Source of the DNA: an uncultured Alphaproteobacteria bacterium
Lineage (GTDB): Bacteria; Pseudomonadota; Alphaproteobacteria; Rickettsiales; Midichloriaceae
Direction: 5' to 3'
Assembly: GCA_903860855.1 (NCBI GenBank)
Contig: CAIOSF010000023.1
Coordinates: 1 to 5,218 of the forward strand
DNA length: 5,218 bases
The notes beneath the pieces are model-generated. The model was not told the origin of the DNA and did no database searches. It was given only the letters and a program-made list of their open reading frames with translations. A program made the position numbers and the translations under genes. Positions 1 through 5,218 of the stretch are shown one piece after another (position 1 is the stretch's first letter; every line of letters begins with the position of its first letter).

Positions 1-107
1 ATCACTTGGCCAGGCTCTACTTTATCACCTTGCTTTTTTAACCATTTAGCTATATTTCCTTCTGTCATGGTTGGGGAAAGAGCTGGCATCAAAATTTTTA
101 CTGGCAT
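1..107 (-). CDS. pdhC: Pyruvate dehydrogenase E2 (dihydrolipoamide acetyltransferase), N-terminal fragment
   Basis: This is the first 35 codons of a minus-strand gene that leaves the window at base 1. The protein starts [17 protein letters not shown] and continues with an [15 protein letters not shown] pattern. This is the typical beginning of a biotinyl/lipoyl domain of alphaproteobacterial and mitochondrial pyruvate dehydrogenase subunits. The lysine that carries lipoate (in an ETDKA-type motif) would lie just outside the window. In the family, E2 transfers the acetyl group from the lipoyl arm to CoA in the cytoplasmic pyruvate dehydrogenase complex. Some alphaproteobacteria carry a very similar lipoyl domain on the E1-beta subunit (pdhB), and other 2-oxoacid dehydrogenase E2 proteins also begin this way, so the subunit is probable rather than certain. 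The start at 107 is preferred because the family usually begins [14 protein letters not shown]. An in-frame ATG six codons later (87-89) is a less likely start. No strong Shine-Dalgarno sequence is visible upstream. Confidence 0.75.
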   Translation of the reverse strand, partial: MPVKILMPALSPTMTEGNIAKWLKKQGDKVEPGQV

Positions 108-184
108 AGTTTTATTTGATAAATTCACTTGATTAGTGTTGGAGCAAAATTAATATGAAAACTACAGACAATGCAAGCTAGTTT
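108..184. promoter_or_regulatory. Divergent intergenic region between pdhC and queH, with a possible plus-strand promoter
   Basis: This 77-bp AT-rich gap separates two divergently oriented genes, so it should hold promoters for both the lipoyl-domain gene and the queH operon. A weak plus-strand sigma70-like candidate is TTGATT at 129-134 and TAATAT at 151-156, spaced 16 bp, with four of six matches in each box. It would start transcription near 163, just ahead of the queH ATG at 185. On the minus strand only poor matches are visible, for example TTGCAT near 170-175. No convincing operator palindrome or riboswitch fold is visible. The promoter assignment is inference from weak consensus matches. 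Confidence 0.3.
155..181 (+). other. Possible eight-codon leader ORF upstream of queH
   Basis: An ATG at 155-157 opens an eight-codon reading frame (MKTTDNAS) that ends with TAG at 179-181. It has a better ribosome-binding site (GGAG at 141-144, 10 bases upstream) than the annotated queH start. It is in the same frame as queH, separated from its ATG at 185 by one TTT codon. It could be a leader peptide whose translation feeds reinitiation at queH, or the remnant of an older queH start cut off by a nonsense mutation. It could also be chance: if the promoter at 129-156 is real, the mRNA would begin too late to include it. Confidence 0.2.
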
Positions 185-937
185 ATGAAAAATAGGACAA
201 TTCTTAATATGCCTGATGGAGAGCATAATAAGCGAGTAGATTCAACGCTTCACGATGATACACTTCGCAGATCCGAGGATTATCTGTTCATCCCATTGGA
301 TTCAGAGTCGAGATTAGAGCAAGCTGCAAGCACTAGGCAGGTATTGCTACACTCCTGTTGTGCCCCTTGTTCCGGTGAACTGATGGAGGCTATGTTGGAA
401 TCTGGGATAAGTATGACAATTTTTTTCTATAATCCCAACATTCATCCCAAGAAAGAATATGAGATAAGGAAAAATGAAAACATTCGTTTTGCCGAGAAGA
501 TGAAAATCAAATTTGTTGATGCTGATTATGATGTTCAGGATTGGTTTGGGCGAGCCAATGGTATGGAGAATGAGCCAGAGAGAGGTATTCGTTGTACCAT
601 GTGCTTCGATATGAGATTTGCACGAACAGCTCTATATGCCCATGAAAATGGTTTTAAGGTATTCACCAGCTCCCTTGGCATATCTCGTTGGAAAAATATG
701 GATCAGATTAACGAATGCGGTGTTAGGGCAGCATCGCATTATGAAGGGATGGAATACTGGACGCATAATTGGCGTTTAGGGGGAGGAAGCGAAAGGATGT
801 ATCAGATTGCAAAAAGAGAGCAATTTTATAAGCAGGAGTATTGCGGCTGCATATATTCTCTCAGAGATAGTAATGCTTGGAGGATCGCGAAGGGAAGGGA
901 TCCCATAAAAATGGGAGAAGAATATTATGGCGAATAA
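185..937 (+). CDS. queH: Epoxyqueuosine reductase QueH (cobalamin-independent, DUF208 family)
   Basis: QueH reduces epoxyqueuosine at tRNA position 34 to queuosine, the final step of the pathway, in the cytoplasm. It is a non-orthologous replacement for the cobalamin-dependent QueG. The 250-residue product shows the family cysteine signatures: HSCCAPC (Cys58, Cys59, Cys62), RCTMCF (Cys137, Cys140) and YCGCIYS (Cys220, Cys222). In characterised members such cysteines hold a [4Fe-4S] cluster and an adjacent iron. Other hallmarks are [13 protein letters not shown], the E-R-G-I segment before [15 protein letters not shown] and the C-terminal [13 protein letters not shown]. About 52 residues precede the conserved core and look non-conserved. 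The start is uncertain: ATG 185 has no clear Shine-Dalgarno, whereas an in-frame ATG at 209 has AGGA at 194-197, giving 242 residues. It is first in a presumed operon and its last 11 bases overlap ygfZ. Family assignment is very secure; activity is inferred from the family. Confidence 0.95.
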   Translation: MKNRTILNMPDGEHNKRVDSTLHDDTLRRSEDYLFIPLDSESRLEQAASTRQVLLHSCCAPCSGELMEAMLESGISMTIFFYNPNIHPKKEYEIRKNENIRFAEKMKIKFVDADYDVQDWFGRANGMENEPERGIRCTMCFDMRFARTALYAHENGFKVFTSSLGISRWKNMDQINECGVRAASHYEGMEYWTHNWRLGGGSERMYQIAKREQFYKQEYCGCIYSLRDSNAWRIAKGRDPIKMGEEYYGE

Positions 938-1868
938 GATGTCTCATGAGCCAGATGAAATTTTAACTCTGCTAACCGATAGGGGGGTGATCTCAGTGCA
1001 AGGCGAAGATGCGACCGAATTTCTGCAAAAGATTGTATCGCAGAATTTAAAGCCATCTGAAAATAAGACACATCTTCTTTATTCTCTGCTGTTAACACCT
1101 CAAGGCAAAGTTCTTTACGATTTTCTTCTTCATAAATGGGAAAACTCCTGGTTTATTGAATGCAATATAAATTTTATAGGTGAGATTCTTAGTTCTCTCC
1201 AAAGATATAAGTTGAGAACAAAAGTTAGCATTGAACCGGAGGATAAGCTGGTGGTTGGTACCAAGATGATGAGGGGGGATGGTGCGCAAATGCAGAGGAT
1301 ACAGGGACGTATAGAGAATGATGTTTGGGGCGTAGATGGTGAGTTATATCCAGATCCTCGTAGTTCCTCTTTACCATATCGTTCTATAGTGAGGATTGAT
1401 AGTGATCACTATTTAGGAGAGAGGAATTCGAGCTATGTTGAGCATCTCATGGATCTCCATTACCAGCTCAAGTTGCCCATACTAGGCCATGACTTCCTCC
1501 CGGGCGAATACTTTCCATTTGATCTTGGGTTACATTATTTTAATGCGATATCAATGGATAAGGGTTGCTATATTGGTCAAGAAGTTATCACAAGAACACT
1601 GACAAGAGGTGCAGTGCGCAAAGCTGTCTATCGCTTGAAATTAGTGGAAGGATCATTTGCTGCCGATTCTATACCGCCACACATTCCCAAAGAATCTCAT
1701 ATTACTCATAACGAAAATGTATTTTTGTTTGGCAACGGTGCGGAGAGAGCGGTAGGTAAAATTTTAGGGATATATTCTGCGACAACATGTTTAGCCGTGC
1801 TTAGAGAGATTGGGGAAAAGAAAAGATTTCGTTTAGCAGATGGAATGGAGTTGGTGATAGATGAATGA
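927..1868 (+). CDS. ygfZ: YgfZ/IBA57-family folate-binding protein (Fe-S enzyme maintenance)
   Basis: The 313-residue product belongs to the GcvT-like YgfZ/CAF17/IBA57 family. These tetrahydrofolate-binding cytoplasmic proteins (matrix in mitochondria) help assemble or repair certain [4Fe-4S] enzymes; in E. coli YgfZ supports the tRNA-modifying enzyme MiaB. The diagnostic K-G-C-Y-x-G-Q-E motif is at residues 212-219 with the functionally important cysteine at 214, followed by VITRT and an RG pair. The N-terminal half has the usual pattern of an opening L-x-x-RGVI-x-V-x-G-x-DA-x-x-FLQ segment and LLTPQGK-x-x-x-DF. A DPR motif follows about 70 residues before KGCYIGQE. The length suits the family and is shorter than glycine-cleavage GcvT, which also lacks this motif. 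ATG 927 is chosen because GGGAG at 913-917 lies nine bases upstream; ATG 939 is a weaker alternative. It overlaps queH by 11 bp and the ATPase gene by 8 bp, implying translational coupling. Direct support of the Fe-S enzyme QueH next door is a reasonable inference. Confidence 0.92.
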   Translation: MANKMSHEPDEILTLLTDRGVISVQGEDATEFLQKIVSQNLKPSENKTHLLYSLLLTPQGKVLYDFLLHKWENSWFIECNINFIGEILSSLQRYKLRTKVSIEPEDKLVVGTKMMRGDGAQMQRIQGRIENDVWGVDGELYPDPRSSSLPYRSIVRIDSDHYLGERNSSYVEHLMDLHYQLKLPILGHDFLPGEYFPFDLGLHYFNAISMDKGCYIGQEVITRTLTRGAVRKAVYRLKLVEGSFAADSIPPHIPKESHITHNENVFLFGNGAERAVGKILGIYSATTCLAVLREIGEKKRFRLADGMELVIDE

Positions 1869-4584
1869 GGAGAAGAAGTTATGCATCCACTGCAGCACAA
1901 TGCTATTGCCGACGCAAGAGAGCTTCTGCTGCTTTGGTTGTAGAGCGGCCCATGAATTTATAAACAACCTAAATCTCGGTGATTATTATAAATTTTGCAA
2001 AGAGATCTATAATTCTATTCCTCCCAAGATTGAAGAGTTCGATAGTCATATAAACTATCGAGAATATTGTGAGGATGTTGATGAGAAGGATGAAATCGCG
2101 ATAGATCATACAACAACTAATAATAAGCCCAACGAAGCTGTTAACTTGAATACCAAGATCTATAAGAAAATATTTCTCATGGTTGATGGCATTCACTGCG
2201 GATCATGCATTTGGTTGATTGAGACGGCTTTAGAGAGAATGAAGGGGATCCTATTCGCCCGCATCAATCTTTCAACTAGGAGGCTGAAGATTATCTGGCA
2301 GGATACTATCACACCAGATTTGGCCATAGTATCAGATTTCAGATTAAATAATAGCATAAGTGAGGATGGTGTAACAATTGAGGAGATAACTAGTACTATT
2401 AAAAAGCTAGGTTACCGCCCACTACCATACATAGCTAATCAACAGGAGGATCAAAGGAAAGAGTATCAGAGATACCTGCTAAAATGTCTGGCAATCGCAG
2501 GTTTCGTCTGGGGCCAGAACATGATGATCACGATGGCGATTTGGTCTGGCAACTGGACCAATGATTTTGGAGATTATACTCGTTATCTTTTAAATATATT
2601 TGCTCTGATGATTACAATACCGGGGATATGCTACTCGGCCATGCCGTTCTTCCGCTCGGCTTTACAAGCAGTCAAGCATGGACATAGCAACATGGATGTA
2701 CCTATATCAGTATCAATTATTGTAATACTGATATTGAGCGCTCAGGAAATGATGCGCAATACCGTGATGACCTACTATGAGGCTGCTTCGAGCTTGGTTT
2801 TTGCCCTTCTCGCTGGTAGATATCTCGAATATAAAGTGAGGAACAAAGCGTTGCAATATGCTAGAAGTATGATCCTTAGCCAACCATCTTTTGTCTATAT
2901 AGTTGAAAATAACGGGCACATTACACTGATATCAGCAAAAAAAGTGCAGCCTGGAGATGTAGTACTTGTCGCGAGCGGAGATAGAATAGGAGTTGATGGT
3001 GTGGTGATATCTGGCTTTAGCGAGGTCGATAATTCAATCATTACTGGCGAAAGCGTACCAATAACAGCAAAAATTGGTGATTATGTATGGGCTGGCTCAA
3101 CGAATCTTGGCAATCCAATCAAGATAAGGGCGAGTAAAAGCGCGGGTAATACCATATTAGCCGAAATTATTGCTCTTATTGAAAAGGCTGAGCAAAATAA
3201 GGCTCGCTATCGTGGCGTAGCGGATAAAGTTGCCAGCCTTTATACTCCCATTGTGTTTATTGCTTCTATGGCAACCTGTATAGTATGGATGATTCTTGGG
3301 GCATCTATCCTTGATAGCGTTAGGAATGCCATGTCGGTCATGATCATAACCTGTCCTTGCGCTATGGGTTTGGCCGTTCCTATGGTTCAGATAATCATAT
3401 CAAATAATCTAATGAAGAGGGGTATTCTGATAAAGACATCTCAAGGTTTAGAAAGATTGGCAGAGGTTGATACCATCATTTTTGATAAAACAGGTACATT
3501 AACCTATGGTAGGATGAACTTTATCAACGGGGAGGTAGTACCAGCTGAACTGACGCCATGTTTATTAGCTTTGGCTGGTAGTAGCAGACATCCTGTCTGT
3601 AAGGCCATCGTTAGGTGTTTAGCCGAAAGTGGTATTACTGGCGATAGTATTGTGTTGGATGGAGTGAAGGAAGAGAGCGGTATGGGTATTAGCGCTATGA
3701 TAGATGTTAGAGCAGTGAAGGGTGGCTATTGTGATGGCGTGAGCAAGTATGGTATAGGAAGCGTTAATATTAGTTTATATAGGCCAAATGCTTCTATCAT
3801 GCACACTGCAGAAGGGGAGGAATATAGCATGGCAAATTCTTATGAGAAACAGGCTAAGCAGATGGATTTAGAAGAGATATCTGGCGCGAGATCTATCGAG
3901 AGCGTAAGTTTCACCGAGACTATTTTTACTTATGGTGATCAGCACTATAGATTATTTTTTAGCGATAAACTCAGGGATGATGCAAAAGATATGATCAAAT
4001 CTCTGCGCACCCAGGGCTACAATAGATTTGCCATTATATCGGGAGATAGCAAGGCCAGCGTTGAGCAGACCGGAGCAGCTTTGAGTATAGATGAGTTATA
4101 CTGGCGTATGATGCCGAAGCAGAAACATGATTTCATTGCAAAGCTACAGGGGGGATATGAAGATATAGATGAAGACAAAGAGAGGAAAAACAAGGGTAGA
4201 GTACAAAGCAAGTATATGGATGGAATAGAAAAACCTCAGGCTAAGGCAAAAGCGCATAATGTCCTTATGGTAGGAGATGGTCTAAATGACTCAGCTGCTC
4301 TGAAAATTGCTCATGCTTCTATTTCTCTTGCCACCGCTATCGAGATATCGCAGAATCAGGCTGATGTTTTGGTGCAAAACTCTATATCCCATGTTGCCCT
4401 GGTATTGTTGCAGGCAAAGAAGGGAGTAAGGTTAATCAAGCAAAACTTCATTATTTCTGCTCTGTACAATGTTATTAGCATACCGATAGCTGCTATGGGT
4501 ATGACGACTCCTGTCTATGCTGCTGTTTTTATGGCTGTCTCGTCGGTGTTGGTAATAATGAATGCGTTAAGAGGGAATAGTTGA
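1861..4584 (+). CDS. fixI: FixI/CcoI-type copper-translocating P1B-ATPase, enlarged by insertions
   Basis: This 907-residue inner-membrane P-type ATPase most likely exports Cu(I) from the cytoplasm for cbb3-type cytochrome oxidase assembly. The N-terminus has the FixI/CcoI cysteine cluster (Cys8-x2-Cys11, then FCCFGC with Cys23, Cys24, Cys27). An HMA-like domain follows with GIHCGSC (Cys113, Cys116) and WLIE. Eight membrane segments can be read near 206-228, 243-264, 281-298, 304-322, 461-480, 490-512, 862-880 and 882-902. The actuator loop has TGES at 395-398, the metal site CPC at 498-500, the phosphorylated Asp542 in DKTGTLT, the HP motif at 577-578 and GDGLND at 805-810. TYN-like Y869/N870 and MAVSS (891-895) match the Cu(I) subgroup. 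It is longer than usual (about 720-830 in relatives) owing to hydrophilic additions near 51-101, 632-690 and 764-798. The start overlaps ygfZ by 8 bp, with GGAG at 1847-1850. No fixS or cbb3 subunit gene is adjacent, so CopA-type detoxification is an alternative; copper specificity is well supported, the FixI role less so. Confidence 0.88.
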   Translation: MNEEKKLCIHCSTMLLPTQESFCCFGCRAAHEFINNLNLGDYYKFCKEIYNSIPPKIEEFDSHINYREYCEDVDEKDEIAIDHTTTNNKPNEAVNLNTKIYKKIFLMVDGIHCGSCIWLIETALERMKGILFARINLSTRRLKIIWQDTITPDLAIVSDFRLNNSISEDGVTIEEITSTIKKLGYRPLPYIANQQEDQRKEYQRYLLKCLAIAGFVWGQNMMITMAIWSGNWTNDFGDYTRYLLNIFALMITIPGICYSAMPFFRSALQAVKHGHSNMDVPISVSIIVILILSAQEMMRNTVMTYYEAASSLVFALLAGRYLEYKVRNKALQYARSMILSQPSFVYIVENNGHITLISAKKVQPGDVVLVASGDRIGVDGVVISGFSEVDNSIITGESVPITAKIGDYVWAGSTNLGNPIKIRASKSAGNTILAEIIALIEKAEQNKARYRGVADKVASLYTPIVFIASMATCIVWMILGASILDSVRNAMSVMIITCPCAMGLAVPMVQIIISNNLMKRGILIKTSQGLERLAEVDTIIFDKTGTLTYGRMNFINGEVVPAELTPCLLALAGSSRHPVCKAIVRCLAESGITGDSIVLDGVKEESGMGISAMIDVRAVKGGYCDGVSKYGIGSVNISLYRPNASIMHTAEGEEYSMANSYEKQAKQMDLEEISGARSIESVSFTETIFTYGDQHYRLFFSDKLRDDAKDMIKSLRTQGYNRFAIISGDSKASVEQTGAALSIDELYWRMMPKQKHDFIAKLQGGYEDIDEDKERKNKGRVQSKYMDGIEKPQAKAKAHNVLMVGDGLNDSAALKIAHASISLATAIEISQNQADVLVQNSISHVALVLLQAKKGVRLIKQNFIISALYNVISIPIAAMGMTTPVYAAVFMAVSSVLVIMNALRGNS

Positions 4585-4610
4585 AAAGTGGGAATCAGTA
4601 GAGGGATATA

Positions 4611-4620
4611 CGTTATAACG
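4611..4620. other. Perfect 10-bp palindrome at the tgt stop codon
   Basis: CGTTATAACG is a perfect inverted repeat that covers the tgt stop codon (4613-4615). It lies in the short gap between the convergent ATPase and tgt genes, immediately before the terminator-like hairpin. With no loop it is a poor RNA hairpin; it may be chance, or part of the convergent termination region. Confidence 0.25.
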
Positions 4621-5218
4621 AAGGATCAATAAGATCCATTTTTTTTGTTGCAATTGCTTTTCTGATCCCCCTCATTAGATCTTGGTAATAATATAGATTA
4701 TGAGTGGTCATCAGCATGGCGCCAATAATTTCCTTAGATCGAGTGCAGTGGTGTAGATAGGCGCGGCTATAGTGTTGACAGGTATAACATTCGCATTTGT
4801 GGTCAAGTGGCGTTATATCATCAGCATATTGAGCATTGCGTATGTTAATCGCACCAATTCTTGTAAAAGCCTGTCCATTCCTGCCAGAGCGAGTTGGTAG
4901 GACGCAGTCAAACATGTCAATTCCTCTTCGTACTGCCCCTATGATGTCGCTTGGTTTTCCAACTCCCATTAGATAGCGTGGTTTATCATTAGGTAGAAGG
5001 GAAGTTGTATATTCAAGTATCTCAAACATCACATCTTGAGTTTCACCTACAGCTAGTCCGCCCACAGCATAACCATCAAACCCTATATTAACTAATTCTC
5101 GACTAGATCTAGTTCGAAGGTCTTGGTGAGTCCCTCCTTGTACTATAGCGAATAGTTTATGGCCGAGACGTTCTGTATATGAGTTTTTCGATCTAGTTGC
5201 CCATCGCAGGGATAGCTC
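4613..5218 (-). CDS. tgt: Queuine/preQ1 tRNA-ribosyltransferase Tgt, C-terminal part
   Basis: Tgt exchanges guanine-34 in tRNAs for Asp, Asn, His and Tyr with preQ1 in bacteria, the step before QueA and the QueH/QueG reductase. The visible 201 residues are the C-terminal half of a protein usually near 370-400 residues; the open frame continues through base 5218, so the N-terminus with the first catalytic Asp is outside the window. Seen here are [30 protein letters not shown] and [16 protein letters not shown]. The Asp of FDCV (codon 4907-4909) aligns with the nucleophile Asp280 of the Zymomonas enzyme, and the two Arg of PTRSGR with its tRNA-contacting residues. Zinc ligands are intact: C-x-C-x2-C (codons at 4793-4795, 4787-4789 and 4778-4780) and the His of MTTHN (4700-4702). 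A GTG at 5063-5065 lies inside the GGLAVGE region and is not a start. The gene is convergent with the ATPase gene, 28 bp apart. The C-terminus is short compared with the E. coli protein. Confidence 0.96.
   Translation of the reverse strand, partial: ELSLRWATRSKNSYTERLGHKLFAIVQGGTHQDLRTRSSRELVNIGFDGYAVGGLAVGETQDVMFEILEYTTSLLPNDKPRYLMGVGKPSDIIGAVRRGIDMFDCVLPTRSGRNGQAFTRIGAINIRNAQYADDITPLDHKCECYTCQHYSRAYLHHCTRSKEIIGAMLMTTHNLYYYQDLMRGIRKAIATKKMDLIDPSL
4623..4646 (+). terminator. Candidate rho-independent terminator of the queH-ygfZ-fixI operon
   Basis: GGATC at 4623-4627 and GATCC at 4633-4637 form a five-base stem with loop AATAA, followed by A and eight consecutive T at 4639-4646. This is the layout of an intrinsic terminator acting on plus-strand transcripts, 39 bases after the ATPase stop codon. 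It lies inside the 3' coding end of the convergent tgt gene, where the T-run encodes lysine codons. The stem is short and only moderately GC-rich, so strength is uncertain. No comparable terminator for tgt is visible on the minus strand left of 4613. Confidence 0.5.

Noticed and set aside
1092..1289. Minus-strand open frame of 65 codons inside ygfZ
   Set aside because: It lies antisense to a clearly conserved coding region, has no recognisable domain and no convincing ribosome-binding context; a shadow frame.
927..1868. Glycine cleavage T-protein (GcvT)
   Set aside because: The KGCYIGQE signature and the 313-residue length fit YgfZ/IBA57, and no gcvH or gcvP is nearby.
1706..1900. Minus-strand open frame of 64 codons across the ygfZ/ATPase junction
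   Set aside because: Antisense to the C-terminus of ygfZ and the conserved cysteine cluster of the ATPase; no family features.
1969..2196. Minus-strand open frame of 75 codons inside the ATPase gene, with hydrophobic stretches
   Set aside because: The hydrophobic look comes from reading the complement of AT-rich polar codons; the plus strand encodes the ATPase N-terminal region.
2713..2919. Minus-strand open frame of 68 codons opposite ATPase membrane segments
   Set aside because: Entirely antisense to conserved transmembrane segments, with no independent support.
4017..4211. Minus-strand open frame of 64 codons with a signal-peptide-like start
   Set aside because: Antisense to the ATPase P-domain; the apparent hydrophobic start is the complement of the charged insertion and is not convincing.
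4613..5065. A separate 150-residue protein starting at GTG 5065
   Set aside because: The GTG encodes Val inside the conserved [11 protein letters not shown] segment, and the frame continues open to base 5218 with matching Tgt sequence; it is one partial tgt gene.
1..5218. Mobile element, CRISPR array, tRNA/rRNA gene or novel defence system
   Set aside because: No terminal inverted repeats, transposase motifs, regularly spaced repeats or RNA-gene sequences could be recognised; the window is fully accounted for by housekeeping-type genes.

Overview
The window looks like a piece of an alphaproteobacterial chromosome with low-to-moderate GC. An obligately host-associated lineage such as Rickettsiales or Holosporales is a plausible source. 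This rests on the lipoyl-domain start of a pyruvate dehydrogenase subunit at the left edge, the alphaproteobacterial style of the Tgt active-site segment, and an FixI/CcoI-type copper ATPase. The exact lineage is inference and cannot be fixed from the sequence alone.

Layout. On the minus strand, at the left edge, lies the first 35 codons of a lipoyl-domain protein, most likely pdhC (pyruvate dehydrogenase E2). A 77-bp divergent intergenic region follows. Then come three tightly overlapping plus-strand genes: queH (epoxyqueuosine reductase, non-cobalamin type), a ygfZ/IBA57-family folate-binding protein, and a long heavy-metal P1B-type ATPase of the FixI/CcoI class. queH and ygfZ overlap by 11 bp, and ygfZ and the ATPase by 8 bp, so the three almost certainly share one transcript. 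The ATPase is followed after 28 bp by a convergent minus-strand gene, tgt (tRNA-guanine transglycosylase). Its C-terminal 201 codons are present and it runs off the right edge. A small hairpin plus T-run inside the 3' end of tgt probably ends the plus-strand operon. No stretch of more than 300 bases lacks a gene.

How the genes fit together. Tgt inserts a 7-deazaguanine base at the wobble position of GUN-anticodon tRNAs, and QueH carries out the last step, epoxyqueuosine to queuosine, so two queuosine-pathway genes lie within 5 kb. QueH is an iron-sulphur enzyme. YgfZ-family proteins support the assembly or repair of certain Fe-S enzymes. The FixI-type ATPase moves copper out of the cytoplasm, classically for cbb3 oxidase assembly, and cytoplasmic copper damages Fe-S clusters. 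A shared iron-sulphur/copper theme for the operon is therefore attractive but inferred.

The genes belong to known families. The most unusual details are extra hydrophilic segments in the ATPase (especially about 35 residues just before the GDGxND motif), an in-frame amber codon just upstream of queH behind a better ribosome-binding site, and the operon arrangement itself. I saw no sign of a mobile element, CRISPR array, defence system or structured RNA.
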